A stretch of DNA of 44,396 bases from Clostridia bacterium (GTDB lineage Bacteria > Bacillota > Clostridia > Oscillospirales > CAG-272): NCBI GenBank assembly GCA_900763885.1, contig CAAFLY010000195.1, positions 1-44,396 of the forward strand, given 5' to 3'. A program made the translations under genes and the position numbers. The first letter of the stretch is position 1; the number at the start of each line of letters is the position of its first letter. The notes under the pieces were generated by a model. That model saw only the letters and a list, made by a program, of their open reading frames with translations. It ran no database searches and was not told the origin of the DNA. This document shows positions 7,317-15,629 of this stretch, in pieces.

Positions 7317-8851
7317 CCAAGCTGTCCGCCCTATGCGCCGTGTATCCCGTTTTGTCCGTGTCCGGGAAACCGCTGTCCGACGCCGTCTCGCACGGAGAGC
7401 TGCGGCAGAATATCAAAGCCATCGAATATGACTCCCGATACGCCGCGCCCAACTGCCTCTTTTTCTGTCTGTCCGGCGCGCGTGCTGACGGTCATACCTT
7501 CGCGCCGCTTGCCTACGCGTCCGGATGCCGCGCGTTCGTCTGTGCCCGTCCGCTCGATTCGATTCCGTCGGACGCCGTACAGATTCTCGTGGACAATCCA
7601 CGCAAGGCTCTCGCGTATATTTCCGCCGCGTTTTACGGCAATCCTGCAAAAGCGCTGACCGTCATCGGGATCACCGGAACCAAAGGAAAGACGACGACGG
7701 CGATTCTTTTGTCCGAGATCCTCTGCGGCTGCGGGATTCCCTGCGCCTATATCGGCTCAAACGGGGTCGTGATCGGCAGGGAGCATTTTGAAACCGTCAA
7801 CACCACCCCGGAGAGCCGTGAACTCCACCGCTACTTCCGCATGATGGTCGATCACGGGATCACGCACGTGGTGATGGAGGTATCCTCACAGGCACTGGTC
7901 ACGCATCGGGTCGAGGGGATTCCGTTTGACACCTGTATGTATACGAATCTGTCCGTGGACCACATCGGCGGTGTGGAGCATCCGACCTTTGCGGACTATC
8001 TCCGGGCCAAGGCAAGTCTGTTCCGCGATCATCCCCCGGCGCACGTGGTCTGCAATCTCGACGACGCGCATTGGGCGGATGTGGTCGGAGGGCCGGACGA
8101 TTACGCGGATTTCATCGGCTTCGGCGTACATCAGCCGCTGTCGGAGCGGTGTCGGTTTGTCGCCAAAAACATCCGTCCGTTCCGCAGTGAGACCGCATTG
8201 GGCATCGATTTCACCTGCGTCACGGAAAAGGGCGGCGAAACACCGATCCGACTGCGCACACCGGGGGAATTCTCCGTCTACAATGGATTGTGCGCGATCG
8301 CTGCCGCCTCTGTCTATGGCGTATCGGTCCCGGACGCGGCACGGATTCTGCAAACGCTGTCCATCCGCGGACGGTTCGAGATTGTGGACGCACTCCCCGG
8401 CGTGACGTTCTTACTCGATTACGCGCACAATGGGCTCAGTCTCGAAAGCGCGCTCCGGGTACTGCGGGAATACCATCCCCACCGGCTGATCTGTCTCTTC
8501 GGCTCCGTGGGCTGTCGGACAAAAAAACGCCGCAGAGAGCTGGGAGAGGCCGCCGGGAAATATGCCGATTACGCCATCATCACCGCTGACAACCCGGACA
8601 CGGAGGATCCCGCCGCGATCAACCGTGAGATCCTCTCCTATTACGACCGCACCAAGCCGTATCTGCTCTTTGACGACCGCGAGGATGCCCTGCGTGCCGC
8701 GGTACGAATGGCTGAGGACGGGGACATCATTCTATGCGCCGGAAAAGGCCACGAAACCTACCAGATCATCGACGGCGAAAAGGTACCGTTTTCCGAACGC
8801 GCAATCATCCTGCACGAAGCGGCTCTGCGTCTGGAGAGTCTGCCGATATAA
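7313..8851 (+). CDS. murE: MurE-type UDP-MurNAc-dipeptide ligase, Lys-type-like substrate motif
   Basis: A 512-residue Mur ligase that adds the third residue to UDP-MurNAc-L-Ala-D-Glu. The N-terminal UDP-binding domain has YDSRYAAPNCLFFCLSGARADGH in broken form. The P-loop GITGTKGKTTTAI is near residue 118, then NTTPES, VMEVSSQAL and TNLSVDHIGGVEH. The C-terminal domain has DYAHNGLSL and GAGKGHE-like ILCAGKGHETYQ. In meso-DAP ligases the specificity motif is DNPR; here it is DNPD (codons near 8587-8598), so the Arg that contacts DAP is missing. Known L-Lys enzymes have D-D/N-P-N/A, so Lys or another diamino acid is more likely. This agrees with the D-Asp ligase in the operon. It overlaps the racemase by 4 bases. 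Confidence 0.9.
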   Translation: MTKLSALCAVYPVLSVSGKPLSDAVSHGELRQNIKAIEYDSRYAAPNCLFFCLSGARADGHTFAPLAYASGCRAFVCARPLDSIPSDAVQILVDNPRKALAYISAAFYGNPAKALTVIGITGTKGKTTTAILLSEILCGCGIPCAYIGSNGVVIGREHFETVNTTPESRELHRYFRMMVDHGITHVVMEVSSQALVTHRVEGIPFDTCMYTNLSVDHIGGVEHPTFADYLRAKASLFRDHPPAHVVCNLDDAHWADVVGGPDDYADFIGFGVHQPLSERCRFVAKNIRPFRSETALGIDFTCVTEKGGETPIRLRTPGEFSVYNGLCAIAAASVYGVSVPDAARILQTLSIRGRFEIVDALPGVTFLLDYAHNGLSLESALRVLREYHPHRLICLFGSVGCRTKKRRRELGEAAGKYADYAIITADNPDTEDPAAINREILSYYDRTKPYLLFDDREDALRAAVRMAEDGDIILCAGKGHETYQIIDGEKVPFSERAIILHEAALRLESLPI

Positions 8852-8869
8852 TCATCTTTGGAGGAAATC

Positions 8870-9967
8870 ATGCAAATCAGAATTACAGATCACAGCGAGG
8901 ACGCATTTGTCCGTGCCGACCGGTATGAGGTCTTCAACGACGAGGGTGTGTCCATGTCCCATGCCGGACTGGTCACACGCCAGACCCGATTTGCCGGTAA
9001 CAATATCACCACATTGGCGGTCGGCGGCGTAGGTACCGCTCCGGAATACCGCAGAAACGGCTGTGTGCGCGCGATGTTTGAGGACTTTCTGCCCAAAGCC
9101 AGAGAAAACGGCTGGGTGGTGAGCATCCTCCATCCGTTCTCCTTCTCCTACTACCGCAAATTCGGGTACGAAAAGGTCTCCGATCACGTGCTGCTCTCCT
9201 TCCCGATCACGGCACTCGATTTTCTGCCGCGCGATCCGGGTCTGGTGCCGTACACGGACGACTGTGCCGCGGATCTCATCGATCTTTACGACCGCTGCAC
9301 GAAAAACCGCAATCTGACCTTCCAGCGTCCGGGCGCGAATGCCTTTGGTCACAGAAAATACCTCTACTACGAAAACGGAAAAGCGGAGGGTTATATCGCG
9401 CTGGAGCTGCAGAATCACTACGAGATCAACCGGATGGTCAGCGACAATCTGCATATCTACGAAATGGGCTACACCTCCCCGCGGGCTTTGCGCGCACTGC
9501 TCAGCTTCTGCCGGATGTTCGAGGGAGAGCTGGACACGGTGTTGATCCATGACGTCGGGATGCTGCCGGAGGTCGATCTGCTCTTAAAGCACTACACGCA
9601 CACCGCCTACCGCACCGTTCCGGACATCATGGCGCGCGTGCTCGACACCAAGGCGATCTTAGAGGCGAACACGTATCCGGCGGAAAAGGGACACTTTACC
9701 GTACGTGTCGAGGACAAATACGATTCCGTGCGCGGCGTGTATCGTGTGGCATACGAAAACGGCACAGGCGAGGTGGAACAGTTGTCCGATGAAGCGGATT
9801 TCGATCTGTCCGCTCCGGTCGCCCCGTTTACCCGCATGGTCTACGGCTACGATGCCTACAACGCCTATCTCGCCTCCTTTATGGACGGTGTGCGGGTCAA
9901 CAACGACGCAGTCGATTTCTTCCGGGCGTTCCCGAAGCGCATGAACGGTTTGTTCGAGCATTTTTGA
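8870..9967 (+). CDS. Eis-like GNAT-family N-acetyltransferase
   Basis: A 365-residue protein of the enhanced-intracellular-survival (Eis) type: an N-terminal GNAT domain, a second GNAT-like domain and a C-terminal SCP2-like domain. The acetyl-CoA loop is visible as VGTAPEYRRNGCVRAMF near residues 48-64, and HPFSFSYYRKFGYEKVSD is the typical Eis motif after it. The C-terminal part (FTVRVEDKYDSVRGVYRV) matches the sterol-carrier-like domain. The family acetylates amines on aminoglycosides, peptides or proteins; the substrate here is unknown. The ATG at 8870 is set by GGAGG at 8860-8864; an upstream TTG at 8858 would overlap that site. It lies 18 bases after murE and ends the operon. Confidence 0.88.
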   Translation: MQIRITDHSEDAFVRADRYEVFNDEGVSMSHAGLVTRQTRFAGNNITTLAVGGVGTAPEYRRNGCVRAMFEDFLPKARENGWVVSILHPFSFSYYRKFGYEKVSDHVLLSFPITALDFLPRDPGLVPYTDDCAADLIDLYDRCTKNRNLTFQRPGANAFGHRKYLYYENGKAEGYIALELQNHYEINRMVSDNLHIYEMGYTSPRALRALLSFCRMFEGELDTVLIHDVGMLPEVDLLLKHYTHTAYRTVPDIMARVLDTKAILEANTYPAEKGHFTVRVEDKYDSVRGVYRVAYENGTGEVEQLSDEADFDLSAPVAPFTRMVYGYDAYNAYLASFMDGVRVNNDAVDFFRAFPKRMNGLFEHF

Positions 9968-10019
9968 TTTTCTTCATAATAAAAGCACAGCTCTTCTGCC
10001 CCGGATATGTTTCAAAAAG

Positions 10020-10058
10020 AAAAGGCATGGCGTTCCCTTGGGAATTCCATGTCTTTTT
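10020..10058. terminator. Bidirectional terminator between convergent genes
   Basis: AAAAGGCATGG pairs with CCATGTCTTTT, and the inner TTCCC pairs with GGGAA. T runs occur on both strands. It serves the acetyltransferase operon on the plus strand and the FkbM gene on the minus strand. Confidence 0.85.
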
Positions 10059-10059
10059 A

Positions 10060-11154
10060 TCATGCCTGCTTCGGTTTTACCGCGTACAGGGTCAGATCCC
10101 AAAGCGGGATACAGTCCGGGCGGCGCAGGTATAGGCTATGCCCAGGCAGGATCTCGCGAAGCTTCAGCGGCAGTGCCCACAGATCCTCCGTGCGGTGATA
10201 AAGCGAAACTGCCATGGACGGTTGATCCGCGGACAGCGTATGTGACGCTCCCTCGATCGCCTGCCATTCTGCTCCCTCCACGTCGAGCTTGATGCAGTCA
10301 AACGCGCCGCACCTCTCCCGCAGAGAGTCGATGGTCGCGCATGGCACCGTTTTCTCTTTCGCGCGGTGATTTCTGCCGTCGATCCCGGATCCACGGCTTG
10401 CCGACGCGGCCATATGGATCTCACCGTCTCTGTTCCACAACGCGGTATGCAGCGGATGAACCACGGCACGGGATTCCGTTTCGGCATAGGCACAGAGCTT
10501 CCCGTACGTTTTTGCATCCGATTCCGCCGCCCATATGGTACGCAGCTCCGGGAATGCCGCGCAAAACACCGCCGCACTGTCCCCACGATACGCGCCGCCA
10601 TCGAGAATGGTCGAGATCGGGCAGTCGGCAAAGAGGATACGCAGATCGTCCGCCGGAGCGGTGGTGCGCGTGAGACAGCGATACGCCCCTGTCCAGCGGA
10701 ACCGCAACGCGTCCTGATAGAGCATCGCGGAATCCGTATCCGCCCACAGTTCGCCTGCCCTCTCGATCGCCGCCGCATTCTCCGTCACGCACGTCCGGTC
10801 AAAGAGCGCACCGCCGTACAGGGGAACATCCGGAATATAGAGCGTGTGCCGCTCATCAAGGGCTTCGATGAACGCGCGCACCTCCGGCAGAGTCGTTCCG
10901 AACGCAAGCAGCACCACAATGTCGTTGCCATACCGCGCGACCACATCGGAATACGCCTGCACCGGGAAATCATGGAACGTGCGCGACCGGACAAATCCAT
11001 CGGAGGCGAACACCCCGGTCAGTGACACGCCATAACGATCGAGTGCCGCGATGATCTTATCCCCGCCGTTGCCTGTCCCGTAGAGAAAAACCGGGCGCGT
11101 CTCCGTTTGCAGCTTCTCCCACAGGCAGGGGGTATCGGTGATGGGCGGGATCAT
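10060..11154 (-). CDS. FkbM-family methyltransferase with N-terminal Rossmann-like domain
   Basis: A 364-residue protein. The C-terminal half is an S-adenosylmethionine-dependent FkbM methyltransferase: motif I ILDGGAYRGDSAAVF near residues 191-205, the acidic WAAESDAKTY after the next strand, and CIKLDVEGAEWQAIEGA near residue 293. The N-terminal 130 residues hold a separate nucleotide-binding-like fold (PVFLYGTGNGGDKIIAALD, then LTGVFASD), often found in proteins acting on sugar polymers. The family O-methylates sugars or polyketides; the acceptor here is unknown. The ATG at 11154 overlaps the stop of the upstream amidohydrolase (ATGA), so the two are translationally coupled. A 63-base upstream extension with an in-frame start is not favoured. 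Confidence 0.85.
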   Translation of the reverse strand: MIPPITDTPCLWEKLQTETRPVFLYGTGNGGDKIIAALDRYGVSLTGVFASDGFVRSRTFHDFPVQAYSDVVARYGNDIVVLLAFGTTLPEVRAFIEALDERHTLYIPDVPLYGGALFDRTCVTENAAAIERAGELWADTDSAMLYQDALRFRWTGAYRCLTRTTAPADDLRILFADCPISTILDGGAYRGDSAAVFCAAFPELRTIWAAESDAKTYGKLCAYAETESRAVVHPLHTALWNRDGEIHMAASASRGSGIDGRNHRAKEKTVPCATIDSLRERCGAFDCIKLDVEGAEWQAIEGASHTLSADQPSMAVSLYHRTEDLWALPLKLREILPGHSLYLRRPDCIPLWDLTLYAVKPKQA

Positions 11155-12011
11155 TCCGCGTCCACCAGCCGTGCCGCCTCGTTTTCCAGATGGAGGAAGC
11201 GGACCGCGTTGTTCCAAAGGATGTTCTCGCGGACGGGAGACGGCAGGGCCAGAGCGTCAAGCCGCGCGATCTCTCCGGCGACATTTTTGACCGGATAATC
11301 GGTGCCGAACATGATGTGATCCGCTCCCAGAGAATCGATCATATGGCGTGCGCGCTCCGGCGTCATTGCCCAGAGGGAACTGGATGTATCGAACCAGATA
11401 TGCTCGTACCACGGCTTATGCCGGTTGGCGGCAAACCACGTCAGCGCGTCGTCCCATGCCATATATCCGCCGAAATGCGCCGCCGCTACGGTCAATGTCG
11501 GGAAATTCTCCAGAATCCGCACGACCTTAGACGCGTGGGAATAGCGATACTGCGGTCGATTGTCGCCAACATGGAGATACAGCGGCATATGCTTGGCGGC
11601 CAAAATCTCGTATAGCGGGAAGAGTCTCGGATCGTCCGCGTCCACCTCCTGGATGTCCGGATGGAGCTTCACCCCACGCAGACCGAGTCCCTCCGCGCGG
11701 TCCATTTCGCCGGCAAAATCGGGATACTCCTGGTGCATTCCGGCAAAACCGACCGTCAAAAAGCCGCGCGAACGGGAAAACTCCGCCAAAGCCGCGATGG
11801 AATCGTTGACCTTCGGCACCTGATGCGCGTTTGTGGCGACGGAAAAGAGAAGATACCCGCGGATGTGATTCTCCTTTGCCTGCGATTCGAGATGGGCGTA
11901 GGTTCCCGCTCCCTCGACGGTAAAATCATAGAAGTGGCCGAGGCTTTCCGTGGCGCGACCGGCGATTTTCTCGGGATAGGTGTGGGTATGTATATCGAAA
12001 ATTTTTTCCAT
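11151..12011 (-). CDS. Amidohydrolase family 2 (TIM-barrel) protein
   Basis: A 286-residue metal-dependent hydrolase of the amidohydrolase-2 superfamily. The metal ligands are seen in order: FDIHTHTYPE (HxH) at residues 6-10, GVKLHPDIQ, LYLHVGDNR, AAAHFGGY and the late aspartate in MFGTDYPVKN. Relatives are decarboxylases or lactone/amide hydrolases on aromatic or sugar acids; the substrate cannot be told. The start at 12011 makes the metal motif follow immediately as in relatives. The ribosome binding site is weak (CACCCTATCT). An in-frame extension to 12104 would cross the promoter of the divergent HIT gene. It overlaps the FkbM gene by 4 bases. Confidence 0.85.
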   Translation of the reverse strand: MEKIFDIHTHTYPEKIAGRATESLGHFYDFTVEGAGTYAHLESQAKENHIRGYLLFSVATNAHQVPKVNDSIAALAEFSRSRGFLTVGFAGMHQEYPDFAGEMDRAEGLGLRGVKLHPDIQEVDADDPRLFPLYEILAAKHMPLYLHVGDNRPQYRYSHASKVVRILENFPTLTVAAAHFGGYMAWDDALTWFAANRHKPWYEHIWFDTSSSLWAMTPERARHMIDSLGADHIMFGTDYPVKNVAGEIARLDALALPSPVRENILWNNAVRFLHLENEAARLVDAE

Positions 12012-12076
12012 AGATAGGGTGTATACGCACGTATGCGTCCGGCATAGCGTGTGCTTTCTTAGCTTTTTTGTTTGTC

Positions 12077-12105
12077 TTGCTTTTTTCTCCGCGTTGTGGT
12101 ACAAT
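12077..12105 (+). promoter_or_regulatory. Promoter of the HIT-family gene
   Basis: TTGCTT (12077-12082), 17-base spacer, TACAAT (12100-12105), 32 bases before the ATG. Confidence 0.6.
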
Positions 12106-12137
12106 AGAGATACCCAAATACGATTGGAGGAAAAGAA

Positions 12138-12476
12138 ATGGACTGTTTATTCTGCAAAATTGCCGCCGGCGAGATCCCGTCGAAGAAGGTATACGAGGAT
12201 GGGGATATGCTCGCGTTCCACGACATCAACCCGGAGGCGCCGGTACACGTGCTTGTGATCCCGAAAACGCACATCGGATCCATGGATGAGGTGAACGGCG
12301 AAAACAGCACGGTTGTCGCGAAGATCTTTGAGAAGATCCCGGAAATCGCGAAAGCCGCCGGGATCACAAACGGCTACCGTGTGATCTCGAACTGCGGACA
12401 CGACGCCGGTCAATCCGTCCCGCATCTGCACTTCCATATCCTCGGCGGGAAAGAACTGCCGCTGCACTTAGCATAA
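12138..12476 (+). CDS. HIT-family nucleotide hydrolase (HinT-like)
   Basis: A 112-residue histidine-triad protein of normal length for bacterial HinT. It starts MDCLFCKIAAGEIPS, the usual zinc-ligand-like CxxC region, and ends with the catalytic triad QSVPHLHFHILGG (HxHxH). HinT enzymes hydrolyse phosphoramidates and adenylates such as AMP-lysine. A GGAGG site 8 bases upstream fixes the start. Its transcript ends in the hairpin at 12603-12631, after a short repeat array. Confidence 0.93.
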   Translation: MDCLFCKIAAGEIPSKKVYEDGDMLAFHDINPEAPVHVLVIPKTHIGSMDEVNGENSTVVAKIFEKIPEIAKAAGITNGYRVISNCGHDAGQSVPHLHFHILGGKELPLHLA

Positions 12477-12477
12477 A

Positions 12478-12561
12478 TATGCTCGCATAAGTATGCTCGC
12501 ATAACCATGCTTAACATGAGTAGGCTTGTATGGGCGTACTTGCATGAATATGCTCGCATAA
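12478..12561. repeat. Short repeats of TATGCTCGCATAA after the HIT gene
   Basis: Three exact copies of TATGCTCGCATAA occur at 12478-12490, 12492-12504 and 12549-12561, with degenerate versions between them. Each unit contains the inverted repeat ATGC-TC-GCAT. The stretch is AT-richer than its surroundings and non-coding. Confidence 0.7.
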
Positions 12562-12602
12562 TATGCGCTCCGGCGATTCCGTTGTCCGGACAAATCGGCA
12601 GA

Positions 12603-12631
12603 GGGAGAGATTTTCGTCTCTCCCTTTTTTT
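12603..12631 (+). terminator. Intrinsic terminator of the HIT gene
   Basis: GGGAGAGA, loop TTTTCG, TCTCTCCC, then seven T. It touches the stop codon of the convergent aspartate kinase gene. Confidence 0.9.
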
Positions 12632-13961
12632 ATTTCACAAATTCGTGGTAGATCCCGCGCAGTGCCTTTTCAAAATCCTCTTCGGCGACCGCGATGATGA
12701 TGTTGAACTCCGACGAACCCTGGTCGATCATGCGGATGTTCACGCCTGCCTCCGCGCATCCCTTGAACACACGGAACGCGGATCCCTTATTCTTGACCAT
12801 ACCGCGGCCCACAACGGCGATCAGTGCCAGACCGTCCTCTATGGACACGGCGTCCGGCTCGACGAGACTGCAGATCCTGCTCACGATGCGGTCTCGGCAA
12901 TGCGCGATCTCGGCGGAATTGAGGATAAGGCTCATCGTATCGATGCCGGACGGCAGATGCTCGAAGTTCATGCCCTCGTTCTCGATGACCTCCAGCACCT
13001 TGCGCCCGAAGCCACGCTCGGAATTCATCAGTGCCTTCTCAATATTGACCGCGGAGAAGCCCTTCTTGCCCGCCACACCGGTGATAACGTTGGCGGTGTC
13101 ATACTGGTCGGTGGCGGATACGATCATGGTCCCCGGATTGTCCGGCTCGTTTGTGTTGCGGATGTTCACCGGGATCCCCGCAAAGCGGACCGGGAAGATC
13201 GCGTCCTCCTGGAATACGCCCGCACCCATATAGGACAGCTCCCGCAGCTCCCGATACGTGATGAGGTCAATCCGACGCGGGTTTTCGACAATACGCGGGT
13301 CCGCCATGAGGAAGCCGTTCACGTCGGTCCAGTTTTCGTAAATATCGGCAAGGACCGCACGCGCCACGATGGCCCCGGTGATGTCGGAACCGCCGCGGGA
13401 GAAGGTACGGATCGTCCCGTTCGGCATGGAGCCGTAGAAGCCGGGAATAACGCCGTTTTCGTGTCTGACAAGCTCCGCGGACAGAAGCGTGTTGGTCAGC
13501 TCCGCGTCAAAGGCACCGTCGTCCTGAAAGCGGAGATAGCTGGCGGGATCGATAAAGTCATAGCCGAGATAGGCGGAAAGGATCAGTCCGCTCAGATATT
13601 CACCGCGGCTGGCGGCATAATCCCGTCCGGCATGGTGCGTGATTGCCCACTGGATATGCGCGTACTCCTCCCGCAGATCGAGATCGAGTCCGAGGGAAGC
13701 GATGATCCCGTCGTACCTCTCCTGCACCCGCGCGAAAATCGTGTCGATGGCTTCTCCTCTGGCGGATACATTATAGCATTCGTACAGCATATCCGTGACC
13801 TTGGTGTCGCCCTTATTCCGCTTGCCCGGTGCGGACGGAACCACATAACGGCGCGCGGGATCGGCAGTTACAATCGCGTGTACCTTCCGAAAATGCTCCG
13901 CGTCCGCCAGAGAACTGCCACCGAATTTGACGACCTTACATGTTTTCTGCTGATTGTTCAT
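12630..13961 (-). CDS. Aspartate kinase (monofunctional)
   Basis: A 443-residue aspartokinase, the first step of the Lys, Thr, Met and DAP pathway. The kinase domain starts with VVKFGGSSLADA (residues 10-21), then FSRGGSDITGAI and the aspartate-binding WTDVNGFLMADPR. Two C-terminal ACT domains follow (GVAGKKGFSAVNIEK; GRGMVKNKGSAFRVFKGC; MIDQGSSEFNIIIAV), so feedback inhibition by Lys or Thr is expected. The start at 13961 (MNNQQKTCKVVKFGG) fits the family; a GTG at 13976 has a better-spaced AGGAAG and is possible. The product also feeds the L-Lys pathway that a Lys-type wall would need. It has its own promoter and a 105-base leader with no recognisable lysine riboswitch. Confidence 0.92.
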   Translation of the reverse strand: MNNQQKTCKVVKFGGSSLADAEHFRKVHAIVTADPARRYVVPSAPGKRNKGDTKVTDMLYECYNVSARGEAIDTIFARVQERYDGIIASLGLDLDLREEYAHIQWAITHHAGRDYAASRGEYLSGLILSAYLGYDFIDPASYLRFQDDGAFDAELTNTLLSAELVRHENGVIPGFYGSMPNGTIRTFSRGGSDITGAIVARAVLADIYENWTDVNGFLMADPRIVENPRRIDLITYRELRELSYMGAGVFQEDAIFPVRFAGIPVNIRNTNEPDNPGTMIVSATDQYDTANVITGVAGKKGFSAVNIEKALMNSERGFGRKVLEVIENEGMNFEHLPSGIDTMSLILNSAEIAHCRDRIVSRICSLVEPDAVSIEDGLALIAVVGRGMVKNKGSAFRVFKGCAEAGVNIRMIDQGSSEFNIIIAVAEEDFEKALRGIYHEFVK

Positions 13962-14074
13962 TTTTTCTGATTCCACTTTCTTCTTCCTACGCTCCACAGG
14001 CATATGAAGCCGCGTTTCGATACCGTGTGCCCTGTTCCCTACGGGATGGTGCGGTACCTTACAATACACTTATT

Positions 14075-14103
14075 ATTATATGAAAAATCCGCCTGGTTGT
14101 CAA
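14075..14103 (-). promoter_or_regulatory. Sigma-A promoter of the aspartate kinase gene
   Basis: TTGACA (14103-14098), 17-base spacer, TATAAT (14080-14075) on the minus strand. The start is expected near 14068. Confidence 0.85.
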
Positions 14104-14178
14104 TGGGATATTTTTACAGAAAGAAACGCATATTCATACGAAATGTGGGCGAGTTTTTCCGTATTTTGTCGTATGCCG

Positions 14179-14207
14179 TTGACAGAACGGGAAAAAGCGG
14201 GTATAAT
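14179..14207 (+). promoter_or_regulatory. Sigma-A promoter of the DUF1015 gene
   Basis: TTGACA (14179-14184), 17-base spacer, TATAAT (14202-14207), a full consensus. The start is expected near 14214. Confidence 0.88.
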
Positions 14208-14247
14208 AAAGATACAGACTATCTGTCCTATGAAAGGGTCCTCAGTT

Positions 14248-15465
14248 ATGATGAATAATTATTCCACCATATTCACGCCAGCCGACATGCTTCTGCCGCA
14301 TGATCCCGCCCGTTTTGCCGTGATCGCGTGCGACCAGTTCACCTCCGCGCCGGAATATTGGGATGCCTGCCGCGCCTTTATCGGCTCTGCCCCGTCCGCG
14401 CTCGATTACATACTTCCGGAAGCGTATCTCGGCACTCCGGCAGAAGCGGCGCAGAAGGAAGTGATCCGGGAGCATATGCGCGATTCCACACCGGACGCGA
14501 TGGTGCCCTACACCGGACTTGTTTACGTAGAGCGCACCCTGCCGGACGGATCGATCCGTTATGGCGTGGTCGGCAAGCTCGATCTCGAAGCCTATGACTA
14601 CGCAAAGGATTCCCGCTCCCCGATCCGCGCCACAGAGGAAACGGTACTGGAACGGATCCCGCCGCGCTGCAAAATCCGGGAAGAAGCCTCCATCGAGCTG
14701 CCGCACATTCTGATCCTCGTCGATGAGGAGCCGCTGTTCGCCTATCTCTCCGCCATGCGTCCGCTGCTCGATACGTTGTACGACTGCGAACTCATGGAAG
14801 GCGGCGGTCACATCCGCGGATACGCTGTCGCCGGAGAAGTCCTCGCGTGGGTCATGGACCGGATCGCGGCATACGAGACAGCGCACAAGGACGGCGTGGT
14901 TTATGCGATGGGCGACGGCAACCATTCGCTCGCGGCGGCAAAGGCACATTATGAAAATCTGAAAAAATCCCTCGGCGACGCAGCAAAGGAGCATCCTGCA
15001 CGATACGCGCTCTGTGAGATCACCGGACTTTCTGAACCGTCGCTGGTGTTCGAGCCGATTTACCGCGTGCTGACCGGGTGCGATCCGGCAGACGTCCTCG
15101 ACGCGCTTGGCAGAATCACAACCCCGGGTCATGGCGGCGAGACGATCCATGTGCTCTGCGGCGATCGCGCGGAGACCGTCCACTTTACCACCCCGACACA
15201 CGCGCTGACCGTCGGTTCCCTGCAGGATTTCCTAGATGGCTACAGAAAAACGCATCCGGAGACAAATTGCGACTACATCCACGGCGAGAACGCGCTCCGG
15301 TCTCTGGCAAAGGAGGCGCACACGGTCGGATTCCTCTTTGACGGCATGGCGAAGGAAGAGCTATTCCCGTATGTTGCCGCTCATGGGACCCTGCCGCGCA
15401 AGACGTTCTCGATGGGAGAAGCCAAAAGCAAGCGGTATTATCTGGAAGCGCGTGTGATCCGGTGA
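14248..15465 (+). CDS. DUF1015 family protein
   Basis: A 405-residue protein of the DUF1015 family, widespread in bacteria and without an established reaction. Family hallmarks are FAVIACDQFTSAPEYW near the start, VYVERTLPDGSIRYGVVGKLDLE, VVYAMGDGNHSLAAAKAHY in the centre, and FDGMAKEELF near the end. Some relatives sit beside D-3-phosphoglycerate dehydrogenase and serC and have been proposed to act in serine or cysteine metabolism; here serC is about 13 kb away. The start is placed at 14248 or 14251 (tandem ATG) because AAAGGG lies 9 bases upstream and the promoter at 14179-14207 rules out longer forms. No transmembrane segments are seen. Confidence 0.85.
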   Translation: MMNNYSTIFTPADMLLPHDPARFAVIACDQFTSAPEYWDACRAFIGSAPSALDYILPEAYLGTPAEAAQKEVIREHMRDSTPDAMVPYTGLVYVERTLPDGSIRYGVVGKLDLEAYDYAKDSRSPIRATEETVLERIPPRCKIREEASIELPHILILVDEEPLFAYLSAMRPLLDTLYDCELMEGGGHIRGYAVAGEVLAWVMDRIAAYETAHKDGVVYAMGDGNHSLAAAKAHYENLKKSLGDAAKEHPARYALCEITGLSEPSLVFEPIYRVLTGCDPADVLDALGRITTPGHGGETIHVLCGDRAETVHFTTPTHALTVGSLQDFLDGYRKTHPETNCDYIHGENALRSLAKEAHTVGFLFDGMAKEELFPYVAAHGTLPRKTFSMGEAKSKRYYLEARVIR

Positions 15466-15481
15466 TACGGAAACGAAATAC

Positions 15482-15520
15482 AGACGGTTCGGCAAAATTT
15501 CCCCCGGACCGTCTTTTTTT
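15482..15520 (+). terminator. Intrinsic terminator after the DUF1015 gene
   Basis: AGACGGT and ACCGTCT form the stem, extended by a CGG/CCG pairing inside. Seven T follow. Confidence 0.85.
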
Positions 15521-15629
15521 CGGGAACATTTTCCGGCGCGGCGCGTCTTATAGGACAGGAAGCCCAGGAAACGCTGACATAAAGCGGATAGATGCAGCGC
15601 ATCCTTCGCAAAAACAAAGGAGAATCTCC

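Noticed and set aside
12478..12561. CRISPR array
   Set aside because: Units are 13 bases, spacing is irregular and there are no unique spacers of constant length or cas genes.
12507..13970. 487-codon plus-strand open frame opposite aspartate kinase
   Set aside because: Antisense shadow of a clear gene; low-complexity His/Arg-rich product, no ribosome binding site.
13962..14068. Lysine riboswitch before aspartate kinase
   Set aside because: The leader is only about 105 bases and lacks the L-box core; only a weak TACCG/CGGTA stem is seen.
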